A DNA stretch of 64,000 nucleotides from Mesostigma viride (lineage: Eukaryota; Streptophyta; Mesostigmatophyceae; Mesostigmatales; Mesostigmataceae), in assembly GCA_009746045.1 (NCBI GenBank), contig RPFO01000629.1, forward strand, positions 243,501-307,500, written 5' to 3'. How positions within the stretch are numbered: the first letter of the stretch is position 1; the number at the start of each line of letters is the position of its first letter. The notes under the pieces were generated by a model that saw only the letters and a list, made by a program, of their open reading frames with translations, did not search any database and was not told the DNA's origin. Shown here piece after piece: positions 1 to 11,462 of this stretch. Both the position numbers and the translations under genes were made by a program.

Positions 1-65
1 GATGGATGGATGGATGGATGGATGGATGGATGGATGGATGGATGGATGGATGGATGGATGGATGG
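1..65. repeat. (GATG)n tetranucleotide tract, cut by window start
   Basis: Perfect GATG repeat running to about position 65. It is the same tetramer as the long tract at 18,193 but its right flank is different, so it is not obviously a copy of the same locus. The peptide repeat (MDGW)n read through it is an artefact of the tetramer. Confidence 0.95.
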
Positions 66-1840
66 CTTGTCTTACATGATGCAGTGGAACTTTGGTGCTG
101 GAGGGTTAATTGTGGCCCGGTCTGGTTTAGCTTCAGTGCTCTCATGGCGGCCTTCATTTGTAATTATTTGAATGCATGCCCATTGGGCCATGCATAGTGT
201 ATATTTTTTACGCATGCACGCCCATTATGTATCGCTGGGTCCATCCCATCAATGCTTGTTTATTGCCAGGTCTGGTGTAAGTAAGTTAGTACTTGCGTGT
301 CATGCGCATGGGCATGTTTAGAGTACTATGCTAATCTCTTTAGAAACATAATTACACGGAAGTTACAAATCTCATCTGCATCATGCCCCAAGACACTACA
401 TTAAAGAATCAAATAAAATTATAACATGCCTCCGTTGGGAGATCATGCAGCACATGCATATTCCTTGCTGAATGGGTAGAGGTGGGTCAAGCCGCAACAT
501 CGAAATAAGCTAACTCTAAGCTATCTAGTCTACAAAATCCTCACTACACTTCTCCCCAAAGCGCCCCTTCCGCTTTGGGGGAGGGGGCTTACCCACATGG
601 GCTGGCGTGTGAGCCGGGACATTGGTCTTCCACCTCTTCTTGTTCTGCATAGGAACAGAGAGCGAAGAAATGCGGTGTGGGGACCCCTTCTCGTGGTAAT
701 GCGTTACATGTACTCCCCACCGGGCTTTGCTCTTCATGGGTTCATAAAGACAACAATTATTCAGTAAGAATTTAATAAATTAGGAACATATATCCGTTGG
801 GAGTCACTGTTACACATATACCTGAAAAGGGGCATATGATTTTAAATACATTCTGAGCTACAACCTGCACGTGCATGGGTTTAGTTAACTGGCACCTATA
901 CTAGAGGCCTGACATGGGGTGGAGCTTCAGTGCTTCCCCGCCTTCTCCTTCTCCCACACTGGGTGCTCCGCGTCCTTCTTCTCCGGCCCTGCCCATGGGT
1001 GCACCGGCCCCGCCTCCTCCTTCTCCTCACGGGACGATTCGCGCTCCACGCATGGCTGCAGCATCAGTTAGCACGGGCAAGACATAGCAGTAACCGCGCT
1101 ATGGCTGTTCTAGCACCAGCCTAGCAGACTGCCATGATCACTCAGCAAACCCACGACAGCTAAACCCTTGGCTGTCACAACCAGTCCATGCATCATTAAG
1201 TATGGGTACAGGGAAAGCTTCCCGCATATCCATGGCCATATGGATGGCAGCAACACAACGACTTGCCCCCTAGCCCCCCGTGCACACACAAAAACGTGGG
1301 TCGTGGCTTCCACGCCCCATCCGCCATGCATGCCAGCGCGTACCTTACTCGCATTCACACCGGGCTGCATCCCAGCGCCGTTGCTGTCCCCATGTGACAC
1401 GTCGGCTGATTAAGCAGATACACAGCAGAGTCTGATGTAAACCGCTAAACCCCAAACCCATGCAGACCACAGTCAAGGACGCGTGCATGTCAAGCCATGC
1501 CAATTGTGAACCGTACAGCAATTTACTTTTCAAGCCTGAAGAGGTGGATAGCAGATACTAGCCTGGAAGAGGTTACAGGGGCACATGTCCATTAGCGAGC
1601 GGAACAACACAGCTTACACCCTACAAGCGTACCGCACAATGTCCTCCTGCAATTGTCTGCAGATCTCCCAATGCCGCAGACATCTCCACTGCTCTCATGG
1701 CGATTGCAAATGCTTCATGCCGCTGACATCTCCACTGCTCTCATGGCGATTGCAAATGCTTGATGCCGCACCTCTGCTTACAGCAGAAAAGCTTCCTCCG
1801 GGCGAGGCACCTGACTGGAACCAACACCCATTCCTTGGCT
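66..1840. other. Repeat-derived, apparently non-coding stretch
   Basis: No convincing gene. It holds a copy of the TTAC-tailed repeat (about 275-358), weaker copies of the TACATGTACTCCC repeat (about 420-465, 690-725 and 775-860), and a 46-bp tandem duplication starting at 1,681 and 1,727 (unit begins catctccactgctctcatgg). All ORFs here are short and have no recognisable domain. Confidence 0.6.
275..358 (-). repeat. Dispersed repeat R2 (TTAC-tailed), copy 1
   Basis: Read on the minus strand this is about 85 bp running from GTGTAATTAT through GAGATTAGCATAGTACTC and CATGACACGCAAGTAC to a short (TTAC)n tail. Two further copies lie at 15,715-15,803 (plus) and 53,081-53,168 (minus). A constant body ending in a tetranucleotide tail looks like the 3' end of a non-LTR retroelement or SINE; that identification is inference. 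Confidence 0.7.
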
Positions 1841-2951
1841 TCACAACGTGGCCATGACAGCATCGTGAATCTGCTTCGCCAACGCCCACACTTCAGGACC
1901 CGCGCCCTGCACCGCCATGGCCACAGGCTGCACCGCTGCAATCGATGCAGCATTCACTGCCTGCGCCGCACCATGTACTGCATGCACGAAAGCCAATCCT
2001 GGCTCGGTTATCATGGTCTTGCCCGATTCCTGCTGCTTCTTCTTCTTCGATGCGGTCATGCGCACTTTATACCCCTTCCTCTCCAAGCACGCCTTCAGCA
2101 CCTGGCTCGTGCGGTGCTGAATATGCTTCTGAAGGCGCGCCTTCTAAACACGAAATGTTGGCAATGTATGATTCCCAAACGGCATGATAGGCACATAATC
2201 AGTCCCATGAATTGCTTTGCGGCAGTCAATGCACCAGAACACCTGTTGAAAAAAGAAGGTTATGCACGCTAGCGATTACCCGCGGCAAGAAGCAATCAAC
2301 ACGCCTCGCTAACAACTGCAACCACAATGTAATTCATGACGGGCCACTCACCGCTACCCTGCTCTCCTGCTTCAATGTCTCCCCATTCTCAAGGCCTCCA
2401 TTGTAAACCTCTCCGTCTTCACCATCGTCATCGTCTTCCTCTTCCTCCACTCCGACGTATCCGTGTTTCCTTTTCCTAAGATACCTAGGGTTGTTCAAGT
2501 CGTATGTGCGGCGTTGGCACACTTCCAACAAAATTTTGGCCGCCTCTACCCATTACCATTTATTCGTACTATCATAACATATCCAGGCGTTTGAAAAATC
2601 ATTCCCTCGTTCGAACTTCTACCCCTGGGCGTCCATGACGAGGCAGTCACGACGGGACGCAGATGCACAAAAATAAAACAAGGCGACATCCCTTCAATCA
2701 TTGACCAAAAAACAGAATACGCGCAGAACTTGGATTTCAACACCACGCACCCATTACCAGCGAGCACGGCTGGCCTGCAACCGCCATCATTTCATAACCA
2801 GAAGCCAGGGCCCACACTCCATCCCGTTACCTCATCTTCCACGCACGGCTTCCGCTGCTTCCCTCTGCTCTTTCGCATTCTCCGCCAGCAACCTCGCCTT
2901 CTCCTCGTCCAACAATCCACTAAGAATAAAATCCCCTCTATTGGACGCCAT
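1841..2951 (-). pseudogene. Possible spliced gene or pseudogene of unknown function
   Basis: Several adjoining minus-strand blocks have coding character and plausible splice borders. An ATG at 2,951 opens a block beginning MASNRGDFILSG with an E/K/A-rich helix. A second block (about 2,334-2,545) contains RRTYDLNNPRYLRKRKHGY followed by an acidic run. A third begins after a ttttttcaacag acceptor near 2,250 and carries FWCIDCRKAIHGTDYVPIM. Its frame meets a stop near 2,145, after which the same frame stays open to 1,841 with a KKKK basic patch. I do not recognise the family. The stop suggests a pseudogene, or a splice I cannot resolve. It could also be a transposon-encoded protein. Confidence 0.3.
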
Positions 2952-3458
2952 TCAGACGAACTTTGCTAGCGTCTTTTCACCGGCCCCAGCACACATAATC
3001 TATAGCCGCTTACTGACAACGGCCGACAACGACAACTGCTGAATAGGCGAAAAAGGCTGATAACTACATTTTTATATTTCGCTGCATTTGCTAATAGACA
3101 CGCACGTTCTCCCACTTCTCCATTACAATATAATTATCCATCTGGCCGTGTACAGGCAAAGATCCCCGAAGTAACTTACTGAAACGTATCTTACAGCATC
3201 GGATCACTGGCACCTAATCTACAGGTGGTAGATTACCAACCAAGACCCGTCGCGGTAATTTACTCTGTCGGTAATGTACTACCAAAGATGTGCAGTCGTA
3301 ACGTTACTCTTACTTACGGCTAGTAAAATTACTACGTAGGATGATAGGTAGTAATGATTACGGCGTTGGATCTCACGCCTCGGATCTAGGTAGTAAGATA
3401 AGACCTCGTAATTTACGCCTCGGATCCTTTTTACTACCCTCGGACGAAAAGTATAGTG
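2952..3458. other. Non-coding stretch with clustered GTAA/TTAC palindromes
   Basis: No gene seen. From about 3,220 to 3,440 there is a run of short palindromes or near-palindromes built on GTAA...TTAC, including ggtagattacc, gtaatttac, gtaacgttac and agtaaaattact, followed by repeated cctcggatc. The block ends where homology between the two gag copies begins. Confidence 0.5.
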
Positions 3459-4307
3459 TGGTTACACCAGACGGTATACTGCTGTTGCCACATGCGCCCC
3501 CATTCGTCAATCTCCCGCGGTTTCATGTCCGCGTGCAGCTTGGGAACATTCTTGAAAGTAGGCATCGGTGGGGCCTTCACCGTATTAGGCTTGGGTCCAC
3601 CGACCTCACGATAGGCAATGGAGCCGAAGGCTGGGGGCTGCGACCGGGGGAGAGATCCGGAGCTGGCCGGCGTGCCGTGCGTTCGCCGCACCTGTACAGA
3701 CGATGGGTGTTCGTACCCCGGGTCATCCAAGGCCACCCTGCTGAAATTCAGGTTGCTGACGACCGCAGGCGAGTGGACGATGCTGCTGTCATGTGTCCTA
3801 GGACGCGGCGGCTGGGGGGCGGGTCGCTGGACGGGTGTCTGAGTCTCCTCGTCGTGTGCGGTAGCGATTCTGTCATCCCCTAGCCGAACCCGGGGCCTAT
3901 GAGCTCCAAAGGACGGGCCCTGCGCCCCTGGTCCCTCAATATCCGCCACGGCCCCCTCCAAATCACCGAACTCGCCATCTGCCCCGGTGTCCTCCCCGTC
4001 ATCATCCGAGTTCCACAACACCGTGGGTAACAGGGAAGTGCTGCCGAAAGACACTCTACGTCTGCCCCGATGTGCTGGGGCCGGCGGCGGTCCCAGGGGG
4101 CGACCCCGCCCTGCCCAGGGATGCGATGGTCGCTCCGTGACTGGCTGCCGATAACTGTAGTGCAGCGTGTCTTCATTCTCGTACCCGGGCTGCTCAGGGT
4201 ACCGTGGCAGCCGCTGTGACCTCGTCTGGGGTTGTTGCTGCTGCGGTAGTTGCTGCTGCTGCTGCGGGTGCTGCTGCTGCTGTCGTTGCTGCTGCTGCTG
4301 CCGCCGC

Positions 4308-4345
<38 letters not shown>

Positions 4346-5193
4346 CTGCCGCTGCTGCTGCTGCTGGGAACCCCCCTGGAGTATCTCCTGGCTGCACCCG
4401 TCCCCCCCTTGGGCCGGGCCCACTTCAAATGTTCCGAAAAGTGTGACACTTTTGGTCGTTTTTTTGACTTTTTCGACGATCGTCACTCTGCAGAGTGATT
4501 CGTCGTGCGAAATCGTGCGAAATTGTGCGAAATTTGCTGAAATCGTGTGAAATTTGCTGAAATCGTGCGAATTTGTGCGAAATTTGCTGAAATTGTGCGA
4601 AATTTCATGTGAAAAATGTCGACGGTAAAAAATTTTGATGTGCACAACGTGTGTGAATTCATGCGAAATTTTGTCAAACGTCACTCCCCAAAACGACCCT
4701 TGGTTGAAATCCATGCGAAATTGTGCGAAATCATGCAAAATTGTGCGAAATCGTGCGAAATCGTGCGAAAATGTGTGAAAATTTTGCGAAAATCACGCGA
4801 AAATCACGCGAACTCGTGCGAAATTTTATTTTTTTTTTGCAAAAAACGACCAAAAGTGTCACACACTTGGCTTGGACGGCGGAACATTTGAAGTGGGCCC
4901 GGCCCTTGTTCCAACCTGGAGTCTCGACTGTCATCATCTGATGAATCTCTAGGATCCTGGTACCCTCTGGTATCTTCTAAGCTGGACCGTGGTGAGCCTT
5001 CCGCAGGTCTCTCCATGTCCTCACCTCTATTTGTCCCTACTTGGACGTGCGGTGGCACCTCTAGCACCTCTACACCTTGCTCGTGGTTGTCTACCGGTTC
5101 TATATCTCTATCCTCTGTCTCTCTTGCTCTGTTCCCGTCATCTGTCTCTCTGGCATTCCGTGTTTGGTTCCGGCGTCGACGCGGCGTCGGCAT
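3459..5193 (-). pseudogene. Retroelement gag, truncated copy A
   Basis: Closely related to the intact gag at 9,852-11,462, in the same orientation. The N-terminal part (5,193 to about 4,906) and the polyQ, proline-rich and later parts up to the peptide DEWGRMWQQQYTVWCNH are present. Homology stops at about 3,459, so the capsid-like second half and the zinc knuckle are missing. A 495-bp inverted-repeat element (4,411-4,905) interrupts it just upstream of the polyQ tract. A long segment between the polyQ tract and the HSP-rich part is present here and absent from copy B, so the copies also differ by an indel. Dead as a gene. The polyQ tract (about 4,240-4,370) is encoded by CAG/CAA on this strand and reads as polyC, polyA or polyL in other frames. 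Confidence 0.8.
4411..4905. mobile_element. 495-bp terminal-inverted-repeat (MITE-like) insertion
   Basis: The outer ends are GGGCCGGGCCCACTTC at left and its exact complement GAAGTGGGCCCGGCCC at right. The inverted repeat continues imperfectly for about 60 bp on each side, through AAATGTTCCG and GACACTTTTGGTCGTTTTTT. The element sits in gag copy A between the 7-C run plus TT and TTGTTCC. Gag copy B has the uninterrupted sequence CCCCCCCTTGTTCC at 11,240-11,255, so B is an empty site and the target duplication is TT (or CTT). The interior (about 4,498-4,830) is a degenerate array of units like gtgcgaaatt. No transposase is present, so it is non-autonomous. Superfamily not assigned. Confidence 0.85.
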
Positions 5194-7147
5194 GGTGCTC
5201 GTACCGGTACCTTACACTGCAGGCAACACCTCCCCAGAAAGAGAGAGAGAGAGAAGGAGAGAGAGAGAGCAACCACGTACTATAGATCTATTTATATAGG
5301 ACCTATAGTACTATTCCCTAGTAGTAATCCCCTCTATTGTCTGCTAGAGCCAATGGTCAGCTGGGAGAAGGTAACTGTAACTGCTGTCCCCACCTCCTGA
5401 CTGTTGTCTCCCTTGCTGTGCGTGGGTGGCTTAGGGCATTCACGGGTGGTGTGCAGACCCTCTGGCAATGGCATGTGCTCCCTAACAAACCTATCTGCAT
5501 CTATGATGTTATCAAACCCCTTCCATCTAGCATTAGAGTCCCTAGACATTATATCTTATCTTTGATATGCTCTTCACACGTCTTCCAACTATAAAATATG
5601 GCTGGTCTACCCTCACCCCCGTCATGGGCTACTGCATAGTAGGGAAATCCAGACTGTCCACCCTTATTTATCCTTCGCTTCCCTCTCGAAGACATATTGC
5701 GTAGTAGTCTATCATACGCTGGCGAGAAGAAGAAAAAGGGCTGGCAGAAGCTTGCAAGACAGAAAGGAAAAGGGATCCCCAAGGATACCTCTAAGTGCAT
5801 GCAGTGATAAACGCAACGAGGGAGGAGGACAGACTCTAACACAACACACGCCCAAGCTCTACGCGAACAAGGGCACAGTACACTGGTCCCCTCCGCGGGG
5901 CTCACAGAGGTAAGCACCGTCAAACATAATCGGCCACAGCCCGACGGTACCTACCCCAAGACCCGTTGCAGGTCACACAACGATGGGTGCCTCCGCGGCC
6001 CCCACATCTCTCAAACAACATGGAAACGCCTACAGAGAGCACAACATTAAACATAAACCCCCTCTACGCGTGCAGTCCCGGGAAGAAAGCAAGCGTTTAA
6101 GTAAAGAGCACTAAACTAGGGGACGTACCATAACCAATGTCGTTGACAACCCCTGGGCTGGCCGCCGTCGAGTGTCGTTGAAAGCCGGAGCTCTACCGCC
6201 ACTAGAAGTCGTTGAAAACAGGGGTAATGGCCGCTACTGCCTATGGCACCTCACCACAGGGCTATTACTAGCCCCGCCGAGTATCCCGGACTGGCCGCTT
6301 GCTGCCGAGGTCGTCGTTGAATCCCTTTACGGGCTGCCGCCGACCAGTCAGCAATCGTTGAATACCGGAACCTCTATCTACACTAAGCACCGCCTTGCTA
6401 TCAGGACTAACTGGCTACACTAGCTCTCTCCGCGAGAGTTAGCTAACCTCTCCAGCACATTTTACCTCCGATAACCAGTGTTACGTGCCAACCCAGGTCC
6501 CTAGCCTGAGTGACGTAGCGAAAGATCCTCCATGCCGGAATTAGGAATAATCAAGGTAGCCTAATGCAGATTGCGCTTCACGACTGGGGTCGTGAGATAT
6601 CTGGCATCGCGGCTTGACGCCAAGCTAATTAATACACACTTATAATGGCTAGCAAGACCAATTACAAATGGATAGTTGCCCCAGGTTTAATATGAAGGCG
6701 TCATCGCACTTTACATTCATCAAACCAAGAGGACGAGACTCTCGTCCTCGGACCAATTTCACCTAGGTCTGCCACTACGCTGGCAAAGGGCGCCGACATG
6801 GCGCCGACCTTCCTAAGCATGCAGTCCACACAATATCTCGGGTCGACATCGACCCTCACCTACAGAATCCACGCATGAGTACAATATCTCAACCAGCTAT
6901 AAAGTACGCAGCGCGGCGCGACTGCACCGGCCCCTAGAAGATCGCATACAACAACCTAGGCCCAAAATATAACCAGTGGCCCGAATCACACAAACTATCA
7001 TAGTTCCATACAAAGGTCCTGACTAAGGGACGATTCCCAAATTAAGTCCCGAAATAAGTCCCAAAGTCCTACGGACTATGACAACAAGCCAAAGTATATA
7101 ATTTATTCCATTGTTGCGTCCGTCCTAAAGGGCCGGCACGCAACACC
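4906..7147 (-). repeat. Long direct repeat, copy A (5' part of Ty3-like element)
   Basis: Nearly the same sequence, with scattered substitutions and small indels, as 11,246-13,392. On the minus strand it begins TGTTGCGTGCCGGCCC at 7,145, runs through about 1.2 kb of non-coding sequence, then an ORF with an RNase H1 N-terminal domain, then the gag start. The plus strand from 6,130 to 6,370 carries five spaced copies of tcgttga. The leading TG and the flanking retroelement pieces suggest that the outer part is an LTR, but no matching second LTR or primer-binding site was found, so the LTR call is inference. Confidence 0.75.
5334..5695 (-). pseudogene. Retroelement ORF with RNase H1 N-terminal domain, copy A
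   Basis: Starting at ATG 5,695 the frame encodes a basic leader, then FPYYAVAHDGGEGRPAIFYS and later ARWKGFDNIIDADRFV. This is the pattern of the RNase H1 N-terminal RNA:DNA-hybrid-binding domain (Pfam viroplasmin/RNase H1 N family): YYAV, a short loop, a tyrosine-tryptophan pair, then an F/W-K-x-F segment. The two halves lie in different frames, joined at about 5,549 where this copy has two additional bases relative to copy B, giving a stop. It lies upstream of gag in the element. A role in binding RNA:DNA hybrids during reverse transcription is inferred from the family. Confidence 0.65.
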
Positions 7148-7513
7148 CTCCTCTTGCTAGACGGCAGCCCCGTCCCCCCGGCGACTCGCTTCAAGCTCCT
7201 TGGCAGCTGGCTTCCCTCCACGGCCGACGACATCAACACCCGCATTGGCCAGGCCTGGGCGGCCCTCCGCCGCCTCGACAGGTTCTGGACCTGTCGCTAC
7301 CTGAGTGAGCGACGCAAGCGCATTCTGTTCAAGGCCCTTGTCCTCAGCATCCTCCTTTATGGCTGCGAGGCGTGGACCCTGGACCAGGCGCTGAGCCAGC
7401 AGCTTGACGGCACCGTCACTCGAATGCTCCGTCATATCCTCGGCGTCCGCTACCAAGAACGCCGCACCCGGGCCCTCGACGGCCAGATCCCGCACGTCCC
7501 ATGTACCTCAGTG
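7148..7513 (+). pseudogene. L1-like reverse transcriptase fragment (C-terminal part)
   Basis: The frame from 7,148 carries KLLGSWL, TRIGQAWAALRRLDRFW, KRILFKALVLSILLYGCEAW and RMLRHILGVRYQ. This order is the region after the polymerase core in L1/RTE-type non-LTR elements. It stops making sense after about 7,470. A compatible downstream continuation, beginning ELYCELPLV, is at 13,393 after the Ty3-like element, so one original reverse-transcriptase gene appears to have been split. The left end abuts long direct repeat A exactly at the element terminus. Confidence 0.7.
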
Positions 7514-8857
7514 CTCTGCCATGACTCAGCGCGCGTCAGCGCCGGGTCCGCTCAGAGCGGATGTACCGGCCCTATGCAGTGATACCGGGGGTTACTCGGA
7601 CACCGGCAGTCTGCGGGGCGACAGCGCCACATCATGTGGCATCGGCACCATGCACGCGCACTGTTGAGGCGGTGAGACAATGACCGGACACCGCCACCTG
7701 CTTCTGATGCAACCACGACCGGCACCAGCGCAACCAGTGCAACCACGACCGGCTGGATCATCCACCACTACTGCCGGCAGTACGTGCTGTCGCCATGCAA
7801 CTGCACCGTGCCCGCATATGCTTGCAGCCCCGGGGGCCCTTACTCCCGACGGTCGCGGCGGACGCGGGCGCGCCCCGCATGCACGGTTACTCGAGCCCAG
7901 GAGTGCCCTGACCCAGCTAGGCGTCGACTCAATGCCGGGGTAGCCAATTGGTTGGCTACCGACAATTCAACAAGGTGCTGTACATCTGTTTGCCGGCCGA
8001 CCACGATTCAGTACAGGCTCTGCCCTGTCTGATCGCCCAATCGCATCGGGGTTGCAACAGCCTCCACGCACCGTGCCGTCTCCATGCACCGTGTCGCAAT
8101 GGTGAAATTACTCACGTACGGGTGCACGAGAAGCGAGGCGCGTCCCTCATGCGCCAGGAAGTCAGGGAGCCGTGACTCATCGCCGCCAGCCGGAAGACTC
8201 CCTATAATAATACTTGGCCGCGTGCCTTGGGACTCCGCGTCCGTTGGTCACGCGGGACGCGACGTGCAGTCAGGCCGTAGTCTGGGGTCGCTGTCACTCG
8301 CTGCCGAATCCGGCATCCCACGCGGAGATGCCTCGGTACGGACGCCTTAGTAGTAGAATCATCAAGCATCCGGTGAGCCCATGTCCAAAAAGGCCAGGAC
8401 CATGTGCACATGCGGTGCTGAGTGCCTGACGTGGTCCTCTTCGGGACGACCCGTTCAAGCCCACCGCCAACTGCAGATTATCCCATAGAGAATATATCAT
8501 GGAGAAAATATATTATATAGAAAATAGAGAATATCGAAAATATATAATTAATATCCGCACGCTGGCGCATCGATCCCTGGCATGGCAGTAGAAGGGTCGT
8601 CGGATCCACGCGCGGCTGCGCATCGATCCCTGGCATGGCAGTAGAAGGGTCGTCGGATCCACGCGCGGCTGCGCGGTGGATTCCTACATAGATGGCCGGC
8701 TCGATCCCAAGCCGAACCGTGCCGATCATACAGGAGCTAGATATAATTAAGAAGAGTATGGTATCATAAAGAAGCGTAGTGGATCAGTACAAGTACTTAG
8801 TATATAAAAGGTAGGTATAGTAAAGAAGTATATGGTATTATTAGTAGCCCTCTGGCT
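7514..8857. other. Unassigned retroelement-associated stretch
   Basis: No gene recognised. It contains short GCAACCACGACCGG duplications around 7,710-7,760, an AT-rich block at 8,490-8,550, and a 53-bp tandem duplication (units at about 8,566 and 8,619, containing gatccctggcatggcagtag). It lies inside the proposed insertion that split the reverse transcriptase and may hold the eroded pol or 3' part of the Ty3-like element. Confidence 0.45.
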
Positions 8858-9000
8858 TCATACGCCCTGCGACCCCTCCCCTTCCCCCGGGGACGACGCG
8901 TCCACGCGATCGTCTGGACAATTACTGCCAACTGCCAAGGAGTCAAGGATGCTGGACCGCCGGGCGCTCGTGTGTAATGCCATGTGCCCTATACTCGCTG

Positions 9001-9349
9001 TCAGGGCACCAAAAGGAACCATCGGGAAACCAAACCACTCGCCGGCGCACACGAATGTCCACATCCTGCGCGTCCACAGTCGAGCCCAATGATGATGTCC
9101 GCTGCGCCCAGCGGTGCGATGGTCGCAGCCAGGTCGAACGGGGTGCCTTGCAGCACACCTTTGATATCTGCCAGACCGGGCGATTGGTGTTGGCGACCAT
9201 CCGAGTGGGTCAGAAGCACGGCCGTCCGGTGTGGGGGCTGGGCGTGACTGGCCCAGCCGGCGCACTTGTGCCGCGTTGATGAAGGACGTGGAAGCGCCTG
9301 TGTCGACCAAAAACTTGACATCCATGACGGTTGGTTGGCCGTATCTCAA
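9001..9349 (-). pseudogene. Retropepsin (aspartic protease) remnant of Ty3-like element
   Basis: Minus-strand frame from 9,349 encodes VKFLVDTGASTSFINA, the active-site D-T-G-A motif of retroviral-type proteases. The second hallmark, AADIIIGLD (the I/L-I-x-G-x-D flap-to-end motif), is in a different frame around 9,080-9,110, so at least one frameshift separates the two. It follows gag (9,852-11,462) by about 500 bp, as in a gag-pro order. No integrase, RNase H or Ty3-type reverse transcriptase was found next to it. Confidence 0.7.
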
Positions 9350-9851
9350 TATATTATTACATTCTAATATAATATCCCATTACCGCCAACGGTACCCTAT
9401 ATAAAACACTAGTGCCAGACGCCTAATAGTAATTTCCCATTACCGCCAACGGCGTCTATACATGGGGTCAGTGTATGATTCCAAACACCCCCCTTACTAC
9501 TGACGTCATGATAACAGGGTGACCTGCTGCTGTGCAGGACCAATGCACCCTTGGTATTTGGTACATGTGTGGGGCAAAACAGACACCCCCCCTTGCCCTA
9601 CACAGGTGGGCATTCTCAGAATGGCTAAGGTGGCCAGCCACTAGGACTGGAAAAGCGCACTGGACTGAACATATTATAAAAATATAATTATTAGTTAAAT
9701 ATACTGATATAATATTATATATATTATAGTATTCTTCCAGCGGCAAACTCGTAACCGGCCACTGCTGGTGACTCAAAGGTCGCACTTTGTCCGGAGGCTA
9801 GCCAGTGAGCCTCGATCTCAATGACCGCGCGCAGCACGCCCTTGGTAGAAC
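9350..9851. other. AT-rich spacer between gag and protease
   Basis: No coding signal. It carries two copies of cccattaccgccaacgg (about 9,376 and 9,438), the first followed by a TATATAAA sequence, and an AT-rich block at 9,670-9,730. The duplicated 17-mer may mark the ends of a small insertion within the element. Confidence 0.45.
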
Positions 9852-11134
9852 TCATGAATCGCTGGCGGCCGCGGCTGTTGGTGCTGAGTCGTGAACTGCC
9901 GGGCCTGCTGGCGCCCGCTCGTCCGCGTTGCGGGGCTTGTCCCTTGGGCCGGAGGAGTCCGGGCGACTGCCGAATGCCGGGCCTGAAAACCTGGGCTCGG
10001 TCTCCCCCGTGCCACGTCCAACGTGCCTGCTACGGAGTTTGGGGCAGTCGCGCCTGAGGTGACCCACCTCAAAGCACATGAAGCAACGGGCTTTACTCGC
10101 GTCGATGGCGTTGAGGCCATGGTCAGCGTTCCCGTCCTCCAGGTCATCAGGGGAGTCATCATTCCCCTCGCCGTCGTGCGGGGGACCTGATCGGAAGAAA
10201 CGACGCACCGATGGTGCGCGCCCGCGAGCCACGACGTCGGCCACCTGCAGAAGATACCGCTGGATTTTCAGGATATCCCACTCATCCCAGGGGACCTCAG
10301 CGTAGTGCTTCAATACCTCATCCTGCAGCTCGGGACTGAGGGCCTCAATGAACCGGATCTTGTACTCGTACCAGGTCATGTCTGTCAGGTAGGCGGCGCT
10401 GGACTCAAACTTGGATAGGAACTCGCGGTACGGAGTGGCTCCCTGGCGCAGCTTGCCGAATGCGAGTCGCTCGTGGATTACAACATCTGGGGGCACCAGC
10501 TTGCAGCGCACCCGGTCCATCAGCTCCTCCACGGTTTGCGGGTACGATTGGGATGCGATGCTCTCACAATTTAGGATGCTCACCACCGAGGGGTCCATGC
10601 AGGTGTTAACGACATGCGGGATGAGATCGCAGGTGGCCAGTTCCCAACTGTGATGGTTACACCAGACGGTATACTGCTGTTGCCACATGCGCCCCCATTC
10701 GTCAATCTCCCGCGGTTTCATGTCCGCGTGCAGCTTGGGAACATTCTTGAACGTGGGCATCGGTGGGGCCTTCACCGTATTAGGCTTGGGCCCACCGACC
10801 TCCCGGTAGGCGATGGAGCCGAAGGCTGGAGGCTGCGACCGGGGGAGAGAACCGGATCTGGTCGGCGTACCGTGCGTCCGCCGCACCTGTACCGACGAGG
10901 GGTGTTCATACCCCGGGCCATCCAAGGCCACTCTGCTGAAATTCAGGTTGCTGACGACCGCTGGCGAGTGAACCATGCTGCTGCTCTGCCCCCGAGGTTG
11001 CTGCAGTTGCTGCTGCTGCTGCTGCGGTAGTTGCTGCTGCTGCTGCGGTTGCTGCTGCTGCTGCTGCGGTTGCTGCTGCTGCTGCTGCGGTTGCTGCTGC
11101 TGCCGCTGCTGCTGCTGCTGCTGCTGCTGGAAAC

Positions 11135-11188
<54 letters not shown>

Positions 11189-11462
11189 GCCGTTGCTGCT
11201 GCTGGAAACCCTGCTGGAGCATCTCCTGGCTGCGCCCGTCCCCCCCTTGTTCCACCCTGGAGTCTGGACTGTCATCATCTGATGAATCTCTGCGGCCCTG
11301 GTCTCTAGATCGTGGGGAGCCTTCCGCAGGTCTCTCCATGACCTCACCTGTACCTGTCCCTACTTGGACGTGCGGTGGTACCTTTACCACCTCTATACCT
11401 TGCTCGTGGTTGTCTACCTGTTCTATCTCTCTCTTGACAGGTTCTCTCCGTCTTCGTGGCAT
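9852..11462 (-). CDS. gag: Ty3-like retrotransposon gag with polyQ tract and zinc knuckle, copy B
   Basis: A 536-codon open frame from ATG at 11,462. It starts with a basic MPRRRR leader and an acidic, disordered N-terminus, followed by a glutamine tract of roughly 70 residues (about 11,215 down to 10,990, CAG/CAA codons). Then comes a proline-rich segment and a capsid-like helical domain (containing KPREIDEWGRMW, FGKLRQGATPYREFLSKFE and LSPELQDEVLKHY). A CCHC zinc knuckle, CFMCFEVGHLRRDC (C-x2-C-x4-H-x4-C), sits near residue 450. The product should assemble the element's particle and bind its RNA. Gag lies 3' of an RNase H1-N ORF and 5' of a protease remnant on the same strand. It is intact and lacks stops, unlike its neighbours, but pol is absent or eroded, so the element is probably not autonomous. 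Confidence 0.85.
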
